Notes: generated by a model from the sequence alone, not told the origin. Positions 36,001 to 48,700 are shown, numbered from the stretch's first letter. The stretch is DNA of 64,000 nucleotides from Lateolabrax maculatus (GCA_031216445.1 CM062200.1:2183501-2247500), one strand, 5' to 3'. Numbers and translations are program-made.

Positions 36001-39000
36001 CAAATATTTAACTATTTCTTTAAACATAATTTTCACTGTGCCCAGTGAGAGTAGTTTAGTTCACACTGTATACAATGAAAATGTCATGCATTACTCAGCT
36101 TTAAAATTACTCATCGTTTCACTTGTTTCTTTTCTTCAAATCAACTCAATGACAGTTTTTCCCTGCAGAACCACAAACTGAATTCATACAACTACAAACA
36201 GCCCATTAGCCTGTTCCACCTGCTGCAGCTCTGCATTTTACCCCCGTCTCACACTTTAATTAAGGGACATTCAATCCCTTCTTAATTCAGTCATTGGCCA
36301 GGAAGAGGGGGAGATACAATATGGTCAGTGTTTGGACTGTGGGTCCCCTGCCGACCAGGTAACCAGAGAACCAGCTGCCGTCGGGAGGTGGTGGTGGTGG
36401 TGGTGGGGGGGAGAGAGTGGTTTCGGACAGTGACCTCAGCAGCATCGACAGCAGCAGCAACAGTCTCCTCTTACAGTCCAGATCCTGAATCAGACAGCAC
36501 CATCACTTCTAACTGGTTAGATTATTATAACTGGGAGTCTCAAAGGGCCTAAAACCCTCTGATGTCTGCAGAGCTGAAAGGCTGCTGACAGATTTAACTC
36601 TACAAACTGTCTGCAGACCGAGAGGATTCCTCTGTCTGCTGTTTCCAACACAACACACCGTACTGTAGGTCGTCTCGGGCTGCAGAGGTTTATACATCTT
36701 TCTTTATGAATTAATTCAAAGAAAAATGTTCAAGATTTCGTTCGTTATTTTAAAAAATAAACTGATAAATACAACAAAAGACACAAAAATAAAGCTTATT
36801 TTTCATACAATAAAGGATTATTTGTTTCTTTTTGCCAGAGGCTACGTCAACATGGAAATGTAATTGGCCACTGCTTTCACATTCAACTGAAAACAGCTCT
36901 GCCATTTACCTGTCAGTAAATGAAAATTAAAGAACTAAAAACAGTAATTTGGATATTAGAAGAAAGAAATTAAAGAGAGGCAAATCTTCCAGCTCTTACA
37001 GTAAATAAAACTAATAGAGCAAAGGAACAGAACACACACTTAGTTTGTAGTTTAACTTGTAGAAACGGGAGATTACTGCTTCCTCAATGCATTCCTTTCT
37101 TATTACAGCCACTCACAGGCCGGAGGCAGATAACAGAGTCACACACTCTTTCACCAGATTCAATGTGAAATCATTAATGAACACAACGTCCGTTACTACG
37201 CCTGCTGATGCAGCTCGATGCTGGAGGACGACCCGGCCCTCTCTCTCTCCACGATACTTCCTGTTAACAGATGAGTTTCTGTGTGTCAGAGTCGTACCCC
37301 TGCCCTGCCGGCTCCGGGCACGGTGGACCAGAAGAAGCCCCTCCAGTCGGCGTCCTCGAAGATGTAGGGCAGGATGCGGATGAGCAGGCGGGTGCAGTTC
37401 AGGACAATCTGACGCTCTTTCTCTGAGGGGCAGCCGGAGTCTGCACCCTGGACCAACCGCTCCACTGCCTGGGAGCGAATAAAAAGCACATGTGGAAGAC
37501 TTTTAGACTGAACTGATGCTTTAAAGTCAGACGTCGGAGTTTAATTTCACAGATTTATTTGTTTTTTTTCAGGCAGATTCTGCGTTCCACCTGATTCCCT
37601 TAGATACTCTGCCATATAACTATAATCTGTTCCTTGTTGAAAGAAAAGTCTCCTCCGCTTAACATTTTTATTTTCAGCCTGGTCTGTTTTACTCAAATAA
37701 CCTTTGACCTTTACAAACACTGATGTGTGTAACACTTAAAGTGTGGGAACAACAAACAGCTGCATTCCTTCGACTCCATTCCTGTATCCAGGACCACAGT
37801 CAGGAAAGTAACTGAGTACATTTACTCAAGTGCTGTTACTTTATACTTCCACTATTAGTACTTTTTACTTCACTACATTTATGTGACAACATTTGTCACT
37901 TTACATATTCAGATTATTAGCACAAAATATGAATCAACTAATAAATGATGATGCACTATTACAGATGAATCTACCCAGCAGTGTGTAAAGCAGCTCCTTA
38001 ATGCATCAATAATTATAATCCTATAATATATATTATTCTGCACAATGAGAACTTATTCGTAACCCCTCCTCATGGATGCAGGTTACCTTGTAGCAGAGGG
38101 TTGCCAGGTTGGACGGAGACTCCTCTCTGACAGCTCGGATCTCTGCCGCCGGCACCAGAGCGAAAACGTCCTGGACGGTGGTGGAGGTGTCGGCCCAGAA
38201 CTGATCCCAGAAGGCATCGTCTGAGGCCTCGACGGGCTGCGGGAGAGGACACACAGCAACACACATCACTCTGTGTGTGTGTGTGTGTAACATGACACAC
38301 CACAGCAGCCACATCACTGACCTCCGAATGAGGAGATCAGTTGTGATTCTGCACCAGCTATTGAATATATTATTCATAACGCAGCTGCTAAATATAGTCG
38401 ATGGAAACAGGATGGAGTGAGCACAATGACCTGTGTGCGACTGATCACGTCTTTTTAGCAATACCTACTTAATTTATTAACTTTCATGTTTATTAGGTCC
38501 TATTTTACTTTAAGTTGTGTTTTTGTGGTGGTTAGCTGCTAAGTACTCCAGTTTCTACTTCTACTTTACTACATTTCAGAGGGAAATGTACTTGTTACTG
38601 CACTACATTTATCTGTCAGCTGTAGTTTATGTAGTTACAGATTTTAAAGAACACATAAAACACAGTGTGAGGTTGTGCCTCTTCGTCACATTGCAGATCC
38701 ACCAAAGACAGATTTCCTCTTTGGTTTCATTTAAATAAGTGTTTGAGGCTCAAACTGGTAAAGTTATCAAATATTTCTCAAAAATAGCAAAGATTAGAGA
38801 AAAGTACAAAACAACAAAAACAGATTTATAATCAGAACCCTTGGTGACCCTTTGGAGGGCCCCGACCCCTAGGTTGGGAACCTAAACTGTATATAAAGTA
38901 GTTAAACAGTAAAATGCTGTTTAAACATTGACGCATCAGTATATAAAATCTAATATTGGAAGTAACGCTGCAGTTAACGAATATTATCATAATCATAAAC

Positions 39001-39989
39001 CCAAAGATATTCAGTTTAATTGCACATTCTCGTATTCAAAAAGCTAAAACCATAAAATACTGAAAGTGACTTAAACAATAAATCCATTTTAGACAAACTG
39101 TTTCCGCTCTAAATAAGAATCTGACCGTTGGATATTAAAATCTGCACATAAACAGCTCTGACGTAAACATGGAGAGTGTATGAAGGAAAGTAAACAGCCA
39201 CATCAGGGCAGCAACTAACAATACTTTCATTATTATTTAAACTGACAGTTATTTTCTCAATTAATCGGTTTGTCCTAAAATGTCTAAATGAAAATAGTGA
39301 AAAATGCCTTTCACAACTTTAAATGTCTTGTTTTATCAAAAATCAAAAGATTCTCAGGTTCACTATGGAATAAAAAACATTAAATGTTTAGTAGTTTCTG
39401 TTTGGAAAATGACTTAAACAATTAATCGATTATCCAAAAAGTTGCTGGTTAAACTGTCTGTCTATTAACTGAAACAACATCTAGTTAGTTCCATCTTAAA
39501 AGCACCTGCCAGGGAAACGTTTCTGCTGCCTGGACGGAAACTAATTAAATTCAACATGTCGCATGTTCAAGTTATTAAAGGATCATTTCACAAAATTTAT
39601 AAGAAATAGGAAAAACTCAAATTATTCAAAGGCCAAAAATGAATGTTTCCAGTCACTTTAACAGCAGAAATATTGAAAAACAGATCAATATTTCAGGAGA
39701 TATGTTTGTATTTTGTTTGGAAATATATATCTTATGAAATATAAAGTGACTGCTGTGTTTTCCTGGTTTTTCTCTCCACTTTGTGTCATCTGGGCTGCAG
39801 TTCAGTCTGCCATCTGGCACTCAACTTTATCTCCACAGGCTCATTTTAAACCACAAACGCACAAACCGACGCGCTCCACGCACGTTTCTGCGCGTTTGCA
39901 GTGTTTTACTGTGAGAAACCGACCTGAGTTTTGGTTGTGAGCTGAATCACCGCTTTCCTGAAGTGAAGTTTGGTGTCGGCGTTTCCCAT
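27832..39989 (-). CDS. hid1: HID1 domain-containing protein, 19 exons
   Basis: HID1 is a Golgi/trans-Golgi peripheral protein needed for dense-core vesicle biogenesis and neuropeptide sorting. Minus-strand exons: 39989-39924, 38236-38087, 37468-37298, 35332-35210, 33968-33862, 33190-33074, 32245-32014, 31915-31859, 31774-31634, 30839-30749, 30648-30497, 30324-30246, 30136-29972, 29891-29670, 28983-28835, 28756-28673, 28589-28498, 28221-28063, 27895-27832. All phases close, giving 806 residues against 788 in human. It starts MGNADTKLHF, with Gly2 in a myristoylation context as in human. Recognisable blocks include DDAFWDQFWADT, YDPVGYGIPYNHLLFSD, SGERNFGVRLNKPY, NIIQYQFDGN and the end WYDTDIRLFEIQRI. 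The exon 14-16 region (about 615-700) is Ser/Lys-rich and variable. The exon 16 donor (TGG|GTTGGT) is weak. Both gene neighbours and orientation match human. Confidence 0.97.
31398..31535 (+). repeat. Dispersed repeat, family D
   Basis: Contains AATTTCATTGCAATTCATCT and GAGGTATTTCAGTCTGGACC. It lies in hid1 intron 9. Confidence 0.6.
32998..33070. repeat. (GT)n microsatellite beside hid1 exon 6 donor
   Basis: A near-pure GT tract of about 70 bp. In the hid1 transcript it is a (CA)n tract starting four bases after the exon 6 boundary (GTAA followed by CACAAACACACAC). Confidence 0.97.
35519..35590. repeat. Family A MITE fragment
   Basis: A single arm, GGTCCATTTAGTAACTATTC, followed by the ATCACATGATCTTTATCAGC block. 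It lies in hid1 intron 3. Confidence 0.55.
35822..36022 (-). repeat. Family B fragment
   Basis: Contains TTTGTGCTAAGCTAAGCTAA and TCAATCTTCTCATCTAACTC, ending AACTATTTCTTTAA, as in the right half of 7619-8130. It lies in hid1 intron 3. Confidence 0.6.
36388..36413. repeat. Short GGT/G-rich tract
   Basis: A GGT run followed by G7 in hid1 intron 3. Confidence 0.8.
37800..37990 (+). repeat. Dispersed repeat, family E
   Basis: Built around GAGTACATTTACTCAAGTGC and ACTTCACTACATTTATGTGA. Related tracts lie at 21770-21900, 38530-38620, 42775-43150, 47430-47660 and 50555-50680. It is a common fish interspersed motif of unassigned class. Confidence 0.55.
38840..38885 (+). repeat. Dispersed repeat fragment, family F
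   Basis: Carries CCCCGACCCCTAGGTTGGGA, also found at 22070-22095. It lies in hid1 intron 1. Confidence 0.5.
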
Positions 39990-41929
39990 GTTGTGTGACA
40001 AGCAGCCCCAGTCTGTTAGGATCCGTGTTAACACTGAGTCGCAGTGCGGGAGGATAATCTCCCTCATTCAGCGCTCAGCCGCTCCGGCTCTGCTGCCTTC
40101 AGGGGCCGCTCGGACTCCCCAGCCTCCAGCCTGTGGATGTCAACAACAGCAGCTACTGACACGTCTCACTTTGAGGTTGTGTTTATTTAAAAAAAAAAAA
40201 AACAAACAGACAATGTGCTGCTGTTTTGTGCTGCAACAGTGAAACAAAGAGGAGAAAAATGAAAATATGTGATGTAATAGTTGGATTTAATTTTAATTTT
40301 AATATATATCGACCCACATCGTAAACATTTCAAATAAACAAACAGAAACACACAAAATAAAAACACAAGCAACAACAGAAAACACACACAGTGAAACAAG
40401 GCTCCTGAACAATACTACAGCGTCACATAACAAGTCATAATAATAATAATAATAATAAACTTTATTTCAGTAGCACCCTTCAAAAAAAAAGTGCTTAACA
40501 TGGGAGCAACCAAATTAAAACAATTCAGCACTATAATTAAACACAGTAAAGAAAATTAAAGTACAGAGAATAAAATGAAATAAAATACCCAAAAAATAAA
40601 ATAAGAAAAAAATAACAACAGTAAAACAAACCAATAAAACATATTGGACATTAATAAAATACTTTTTATTAAAAACATTGATTTAATTTATGTTCCGCTT
40701 CTTGAAGAATGACCTATAATAATGTTACACACTGTACTTGCCTTAAACAGAACCTATCTTTGTTATGTTTCCATGTATTTAAAAGTTCCCACGGCCCCTG
40801 AAGGCAGCAAAAACCAAGCAGGATCCAAAGCAGACTTCCGGGTTCCTAATGTACATATTTACTTTCATCCACGTTGTTCACTGGTTCAAACTGCCTTCAT
40901 TTACATGGAGGCCAATGATTCAGGCAGGTGTGACGACTGAAAACTCTTCATCATCACATCATCATCACCATCACATCATTATGTGTATTTTAGATGCAAG
41001 TTTTGTCCGAATAAACTTTAGATTTATATCTTTAATCATCATTTTGGTTCATTTTAATTTAAGTTAAAATATAAGAAATATGAGAATTAACAACTTTAGT
41101 TTTTCCTCATGTAGAATATTTACCAGCTGCTGTTTTTTAATTTATTTTTTATACATATCACCCTCCATCTTTCCCTCTGTGAGCTTAACATTAATTTACA
41201 CAGAGCAAAGAACAGCAACCCTTTAAAACACAGAGAAGAAGTCACTTAAAGTAGAATAAAGTTAAATAAAGAAATGTGACAGTAACAGGAGGCAGCGTCA
41301 CCCTGCTGGTTTCTGACTCCAGGTTCCACCAACTGATTCCTGCCATCAATACACAGGAAAAAGTGCCAAAAGTTTGTTGACAGTGTTTCTGTCTGCTAAT
41401 GCCCAAGAATGTGAAAGACACACCCATTCAGGACCGAAACCATTTCTTCTTCACGTGGTCGTTACTGGTACATATTACCCAACTGGTGATGCTGTGGTGT
41501 CACTGGCGAGACGTGCTGAGGTGTCACAGGGCGTGGAGACCAACATGCTGCAGGTTTAGGATGTCCAGACAGCCATAAAGATGTTTTACGGTATTATTTC
41601 ATTATTCATCCACATGCGTTTTAATCCAGAATGTGTCAAATTCACCATGTAAACAGCTGCTTCTCCACAGCTTCCGGCATGCCAAACTTACTGATGTGCT
41701 TCCTGATGTGGATCAACAGAGCTTACTCATTCGCTCGCCCCGCAAACAGCAATTTCCTCACGTCAGATGGAGTGGCCCAGCCTGTCGAGGAGCTCCCCGG
41801 CCAATCACGGCCGATCCCTCCTCCCTGCACGCAGCAGTCAAAACAGAGAAAACCCCGAGGAGGTTCCCAGACGCCTCTCTGCAAGCAGGCTCTTGCTGTT
41901 GTGGATTTCAGTCGGTGCAGTGAGGCAAC
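39990..41929. other. Intergenic hid1 / plau (divergent)
   Basis: Upstream of both hid1 (minus) and plau (plus). GC-rich DNA at 39990-40145 probably includes the hid1 promoter and 5' UTR. A poly-A run lies at 40189-40202. An ATA run at 40438-40458 is followed by AACTTTATTTCAGTAGCACC, resembling the tail of a fish retroelement. The last 200 bp before plau is moderately GC-rich. No other gene is seen. Confidence 0.5.
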
Positions 41930-42650
41930 ATGATAACGACAAACAGCTTTTGTGTCCTGATGTGCAGCCTGGCAGCGCTGGAAGCAGTAAGAACAGTTTT
42001 ATCTTGCTGAGGTATTATATTTATTTTCACGAGATTTTATCTGACTTTTTGTATTTTTAGGGCCTGTTGAAAGAAAAAAGATGGGAGGATTTTCCTGTCT
42101 TCTCCTCCTCCTCCTTCTCTTCATCCTCTTCGTCCTCCTTTGAAAGTTCAGGTGAGAAACTCTACATTCGTCAAGGCTCTCTGGTGCTGTGCATTAACAC
42201 CAGGCTGGATTAAGCATGAAGTGCAACGTTTGTCACACAGGTGGGATCTGTCTTAATGAAGGCACCTCCGTCCCATCCTTGATCAACGGTGAACACATGT
42301 TTTGTTTGTGTGCTGACGGCTTTGAGGGGGAACACTGTGAAAAAGGTAAGAAGCTCGTCCACAAAACCAACCTGCATTCATCTTTTTGTCACATTTGTAA
42401 TCAAAAACACCCTGCTGGTCCTGCAGTAAAAAGTGCCCATTGCTACGAGGGCGTGGGCCTGTACTACAGAGGCACAGAGTCGAAGTCAGAGAGCGGACGG
42501 ACGTGTGAGGAGTGGGATTCACAGACCAGGGAGCGCTACATGGCTTCAGATGTCAGTTCAGGGAGGCACAACTACTGCAGGTGGGCGGCCATCACTCCGA
42601 ATCCACATATGCAGCCTCTGTGGTTCGTGTGAACCCTGTTGGTACAGATG

Positions 42651-42681
<31 letters not shown>

Positions 42682-45600
42682 TTAATTAAATTCAATATTA
42701 ATGTCTGTTTATTCTGGTGTCAGTAAAACAGCATCTGACAAGAACAGCTGCAAAACAGAGCACGGAGAGTGGTGGAAGAAGAGCTTCTACTTAAGTAAAA
42801 GTAGTAATACCACAGTGTAGAAATACTCTGTTACAAGTAAAAGTCTTAGTATTAACTCTAAAATATATATATATGTTATATATTATTTGATTATGATTAT
42901 TATTAATATGCATTAATTCGTTCATCACTTTAATGTTGCAGCTGGTAAAGGTGGAGCTATAACAATATATCATGATGGATTAGTTCATTATATTTTGTAT
43001 TAATAATGAATTATTGCATTTGTAAAGTAACTAAAGCTGTCAAAATAAATGTAGTGATGTAAAAGTACAATATTGGCTTCCAAAATGTAATAAAGTTGAA
43101 GTAGCACAAAAAGGAAATACTCAGGAATAGTATAAGGACCTTAAAATTGTACGTCGTAATAGTAAGAAGTATGTTTCATTAATTATAGCCTCTTATTCAT
43201 TGTGCTGAAATACAGAGTCAACTCAAAGAATAACATGTAATTCATATATTTAATGTCACCTGTTGTATAGTTTGATGGATTTGTGTGTTTTCCCTGCAGA
43301 AATCTTCTCTACAGACGGCGTCCGTGGTGTTATGTCTGGAAAAACCAGCAGCTGGTGTGGGAGTATTGTGGTATCCCTCGTTGTGGCTTTGACTCATGTA
43401 AGTGCGTTCTCCCTTTAAGATCTTGCAGCAGCGTGCACGTTTCATCAGTGTTAAAAGCTCTTTAATCTCGTAGATCCAGCCCCGGAGCCGCCTGCCCCCA
43501 CTGAGCCGGAGCCGGGTAAGTTCACAGCCTCTGAGCTCATCAAATCCCATTTCTCCTGCTGTTTTCCCCCCTCGGCCGTCCTGAACTTGGTTTCACCCTC
43601 CCCCCCCCCAGCTGCAGAGTTGGCATGTGGCCAGCGCACCAGGAGGAAGCAGATGAAGATCGTGGGTGGGACAGTTGCCACTGTGGAATCCCACCCGTGG
43701 GTCGCTGCCATATTTTGGCGCAGTAAATCCAAGGAGAAGGTTTTCCGCTGCGGGGGCAGTCTGATCTCGGCCTGCTGGGTCCTCACAGCTGCCCACTGCT
43801 TCCCTGACGGGTAGGAAGGGAGGTCACTTACTGTAAGACACACCAGGTTCAAGTCAAGTCAAAGATTACTTGTATAGCACATTTAAAACAACTACAACTA
43901 CAGTTTAACAACATCAGTTAAACACTGATAAAAGTAGGTAACAAATAAGGATAAATGATAATAAAAGAATCTGGGAACATCTAAGAGCATCTTGTTGGTT
44001 GACTTCAGTGCTCTAACTGGAATAAAGTTAAAAAAAGTGGCATCAGCCCATTTAAAACCTTAAAAACAAGCAATAAAACCTTAAAATCAACCCTGAAATG
44101 GACAGGAAGCCAGTGGAGAGAGGCCAATACTGGTGTTATGTGATGCTGATTGTGAATTTGTGTTTCAGCTCTCACGCCAAAGCGCGCCGCTTCTCCGTCA
44201 TCCTGGGGAAAAACGCCCTGAACGAGACCGACCCGACGGCGGAGCAAACATTCAGGGTGGAAGAAATCATCGTCCATGCAGGGTTCGACAACAGCGAGGG
44301 GAACTTCAACAATGACATCGGTACGAACACGTCTTTAGACGCTTCAGACCTGATGTTATGTGATCTAATCAAGGCCTGTAATTCCTTGATATCGATTGTT
44401 TCTCAGCCCTGCTGAAGCTGAGGGCCAAGGTCGGGAAGTGTGCAGAGGAGAGCGACTCGGTGAAGACCGTCTGTCTGCCGCCGCCTCAGCAGAGCCTCCA
44501 GCCCGGCGTCCCCTGTGAGATCGCTGGATATGGGAAAGAGAAACACGGTGAGGAAAGTCCTCTGAATACCGTTGTCCTATCTGACTGTGAAGTGGGCAAG
44601 TGGCAAAAAGAGTGGCCACATACGTTACTCTCAAATTGTTGCCACGAACTTGGAAGCAGAGTGTTTTCTAAAATATCATTATTCAGAGCCAAAAGTATAC
44701 TGTATGTACAGGGGTGTCCACATACTTTTGGCCATGTTCTGTGTTTCTTTGCAAATGAGCCATTTTTCATCATTATTATGATTCTAGTAAAAATCTAAAA
44801 CAACATTGCCAAACATATGTGGACCACCCTGTCACATAAAGTAAGTCTGCATTGGAAGTTTTACTAAAATAAATTTTAAAAAGTATAAAAATAAATAAAT
44901 AAAGTAAATTAGGAAAGCTTGATAAAGGAAAGAAGGGACAATTAAAAATAGTGACAAATATCTGATTTCTATCTGTAAGAGAAGAAAGAAGGACACAAGA
45001 CAGAAGAAAGGAGAACAAGGATAGAAGTAAGGAAGGAAAAAGAAAAAGGAAAGAAGGAGAAAGGAAAGATGAAAAGCAATAAAACAAAGTTGAAACAAGA
45101 CAGAAAACTGGACATTTGGACATCTTGGAAAGTTTTATACCATCTACATTCAAACATCCACCACCAAAGATCCATTTACTAGCTTCTCTGAGCTTTCAGC
45201 CTCACCCTACCCTTGAGCTTGATTTATTTTATCACACACAGTAAACCGTTCCTGCACCTTCCTTCCTATTACCTCTAATTAAATGTATTTTACAAGTCAT
45301 AATAAGTCGTTTTCCTCCTGCAGGTCTGTGGTACAAGTCTCAGCTGCTCAGAGAGGCTCAGGTGAACCTCCTCGCCGACGATGTGTGTCGACAGCGGGAC
45401 TATTATGGAAACATGATCACTGACAACATGTTTTGCGCCGGGCGTCCGGACTGGAGCCAAGATGCTTGCGAGGTATTCACGACAAGTCCAAACTCGACCA
45501 GGTTTCGCTCCCAGTCGGTTGATTCCCTCTAACGCCGCTCGTCTCTTTTCCCACAGGGAGACTCGGGGGGGCCTCTGGTGTGCGAGGTCGGCGGCAGGCT

Positions 45601-45751
45601 CTTCCAGTTCGGGGTGATCAGCTGGGGCGACGGCTGCGCGAGGGAGTTTCGCCCCGGCGTTTACACCCGAGTGACCAACTACAACCGATGGATAGAAGAG
45701 AAGACGGGGCTGTCGTCCATCGTGTCTGGATCCATGTTTCCTCAGAAGTGA
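41930..45751 (+). CDS. plau: Urokinase-type plasminogen activator
   Basis: Secreted serine protease that converts plasminogen to plasmin. Exons: 41930-41986, 42061-42151, 42241-42345, 42427-42580, 43300-43397, 43474-43515, 43612-43810, 44169-44320, 44407-44547, 45324-45472, 45557-45751; phases close, 460 residues (human 431). Order: signal peptide (1-19), Ser-rich segment (34-49), EGF-like module (about 50-84), one kringle (C90-C164, six Cys), Pro/Glu linker (about 169-181), and a protease from K198|IVGG. The triad is H244, D298 and S399 (GDSGGP). D393, six residues before S399, predicts Arg/Lys specificity. C188 should tether the chains. One EGF plus one kringle separates it from tPA (finger, EGF, two kringles). 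The EGF module has only four of six Cys. Exon 7's acceptor follows a C10 run. The first AATAAA after the stop is at 46669. Fish can have two plau paralogues; which one this is cannot be decided. Confidence 0.92.
42648..42683. repeat. (GT)n microsatellite
   Basis: GT tract in plau intron 4, about 70 bp after the exon 4 donor. Confidence 0.95.
42775..43150 (+). repeat. Dispersed repeat, family E
   Basis: Contains CTTCTACTTAAGTAAAAGTA and TAACTAAAGCTGTCAAATAA-like blocks typical of this family. It fills most of plau intron 4. Confidence 0.5.
43846..44160 (-). mobile_element. LINE 3' fragment (L2/Rex1/CR1-like)
   Basis: On the minus strand about 44143-44020 translates to HHITPVLASLHWLPVHFRVD and then FKVLLLVFKVLNGL. 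This is the conserved carboxyl end of fish non-LTR retrotransposon ORF2. The left end has CTTGTATAGCACATTTAAAA, a familiar fish LINE/SINE 3' tail. It fills plau intron 7 and stops a few bases before the exon 8 acceptor. Dead fragment. Confidence 0.75.
44683..44840. mobile_element. Family C transposon remnant
   Basis: GGTGTCCACATACTTTTGGC at about 44714-44733 matches the 26451-27234 terminal repeat. A degenerate inverse lies to its left (GCCAAAAGTATAC) and a weak one near 44813. It lies in plau intron 9. Confidence 0.55.
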
Positions 45752-48700
45752 CCTTCAAGCGGAGGACGTGAACTGTGCCGCTCGTTCTCTCTCGGGCGTC
45801 TGGCAATATTTTACATTTTCTTTCAAATCCGAAGCTTTTGAGCTAGTGGAACTAAAAACACATCAGTGTTGCTCTGGGTGATGTGTTCCTTCATCACCAT
45901 GAACACACACACACACTGTAATTAATTTAGACTCACACACACCTTCCTGCTGCTATAAACACTCACTAGAGCACAAAATGTGGATTCATCCGCTGCTGAA
46001 AATAGTCCCCAACAAATGCACTATTTCCTGCTGTTTGAGTGATGCTTTATAAAAACTACAGTGATCAGCTGTTTTAGGAAATAACTGAACTTTTTTAAAA
46101 AATGAAACAATATATTTGTGAGCCACAGGCAGGGTTAGAAATATTTCCAGCCTTCTCCCTAAAGCATCAGTTGCATTCCATGTTTTTAGCCCATTTGCTA
46201 CAAATCAGATATAATTTATATCCCAGTTAACCTTTTGACAAACATGCATGCTGCTTTTTCAGATGTTTGGATGGACATATATTTCCTACCATTCCAGGAA
46301 GCCATTGGTTTCCATTCACAGCCTGACTGTTAAACATTTGCAAGTGGTTGGCAAAAATGTAAAATGTACGTATTTGTAACACATAAAACTAGCAAAACTT
46401 TTTTAAGCTTTGTTTTTTTATACTGAAATGTAATTTTCATGAATACAAAGTAGTTTTGTCTCTGCTGTTTCAGGGTATTTCATAGTTCTACAGTTGTTCT
46501 GTGGTATTCGGTACTAACTGCACTTAATGGCGTCTTATTTCTATCTTTTATAGAGTATTTTCAGATATAGGATTTATTTTTATATTTTTGATTATTTTTG
46601 CAGATTTTCTTCACAGATTTTCTTTGTGCAAAGATGTTTGTGTTCATATAGTTGCTTTTAATTGAGAAAATAAAGATGTTTTTGTTCATATTGTTGCCTT
46701 CAATTAAGAAAATACATATAAATAAATAGACTAAATAAACATTACAATATTATAATATTACAATAAACAAATATATTGAGTGCAATAATTTAGTGTTACA
46801 GTTCCATACAGTTAAGGGCTAATCTCAACTGGTCCATGTAATAGTTTGTAGTAAATATATGAAAACTTTCTTCCAACCTTTGATTCATCTTCACTGTTCT
46901 TCACAAATCTTGTTTTTAGTGCTGATATAAATATATATGTTGTTTTGCACCAAACTGCACTGCCTGACATTTTAGAAAATGAGTTGGCCTCTAAATGGTA
47001 AAATAGTTAATAATTCCGTCTGTGTTTTTATTACATAGATGTAGTTATAATTTAAATCTGAGTCACATAATAAAACAATTTTAATGTTAACCAGGGTTTG
47101 GACCTGTTGTCTATGTTTTGGCCCTAATAATGCTCCATTAGAGTATTTTTACAGCCTGAATTGTTGCTTTTATGATGTTGTAAAAATATAAAAATATCCC
47201 TGTAGGGTAATGAAACTAACAAACGGTGGCAGACTGTCGTTGTTAGAAGAGTCATAAACACGGGAGATGCACTTTGATGTCTCGCTCTTTTCACTTTATA
47301 TTCTTAAAACTTATTTAACGGGAATGTGCTCTTCTGCTCGCCTTTCTGTGGGAGATTTCATCATAACTTAATGCTAAATTCAGATGAGTTCCTTTGGACA
47401 TTTTAATTAATGAACAGTACAGTGTTTGTAGCAGTATTGTAACTGAGTACATTTACTCAAGTACTTCATAGATACACACACCATTAATGAGGTCTTTTAT
47501 ATACAAGACATCATGTAGAAGTAAAAGTAGAAATTCTAAAGTCTAAAAACCCTGAATTCAAAACATTACTTAAATAAAAGTTAAGAAATATTTCATCAAA
47601 ACGTACTTAAAGTATCAAAAGTAACAGTACTTGTTATGCAGAATGGCTCCTTTCACAGTGTTTTATTATTATAGAATATTATTCTGTTTTTATCACTAAT
47701 GAATGCATATAACATTGTGAATTTTAATGGTGTAGTTCATGAATGTGGAGCCAATTTTAGATACTTACTGGGTAGATTAGAGGTGTAGCACTACATCATA
47801 TCATATAAGCGTATCATATGTTTTTTTATAATGTAAAAACATTTTCCCCTGAATTGTAGTGAAGAATAATAATAAAGTGGGTTAACATTAAAGTACTGAA
47901 CAACAAGTACAAGTAGCTCAAAGTTGTACTTAAATGCAGCAAGACTTAGACGATGTTTTCTGCTTGATGGTGGAATCTAATTTTTATTGTCAGCTTCATC
48001 AATGTCGGTTTTTTATTTTCCTGAAAGTTTAGATTTGACCACAAGATGGTGCTAATGTTGTAAAAATGAAAAAAGTTCAACAACAACATGTGACACTGGA
48101 TGACTTTCTAACTAACACAACTTCTATTTGTCCCATGATGAAGCCAGAAGCTGAATAAAGACGTTTTTGAGTTGTTTTCTCATTCATCACCATATCCAAA
48201 AAAGAGAGGAAAAGGTGCCTGATAACTGAGCTGTTTCCATTCTGTCAAACAGTGACTGAGATTTAATTCATTTTCCACCCCAGTGAAGAAATCCTGCATG
48301 CTCTTATGCTGCATTTGCTCCAGCTGATTATAATCTTGATAAAGCCTGGGTGAGATTGTGAAATTGAGCTGCCTCCCTTGTTTGCGGACACAAAGGAAAC
48401 ACATTTCAAATGAGTTCTGTTGCAGCGACACACGGCACCTTCTTTATTGCACAAAAACATTAGGAGCAATGACAATACACAATATGTTTATGAAGTATAC
48501 TGAAGAAAATAAAAAGGTTGAAAAATGTTGTACAATTTACATTCATTTTTAATTAATGATTTAATTGCAAGTGCGGAACATAACTGCTGTTGAAAATTAG
48601 TTTTACATACACCCAACTTCCAGATGTTGGGTGTGCTGTTGCATTTCAGTTAATAAACCTTGCAATTATAAAATGCATTTTTATGGATCAGAAAAATTTT

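Noticed and set aside
42190..42240. Upstream in-frame codons before plau exon 3 (KCNVCHTGG) that would complete the EGF cysteines
   Set aside because: No acceptor gives the correct phase from exon 2; the acceptor at 42240 does. Kept only as a test in the findings.
48180..48475. Minus-strand frames of 70-83 codons
   Set aside because: No domain, no splice context and ordinary AT-rich surroundings.
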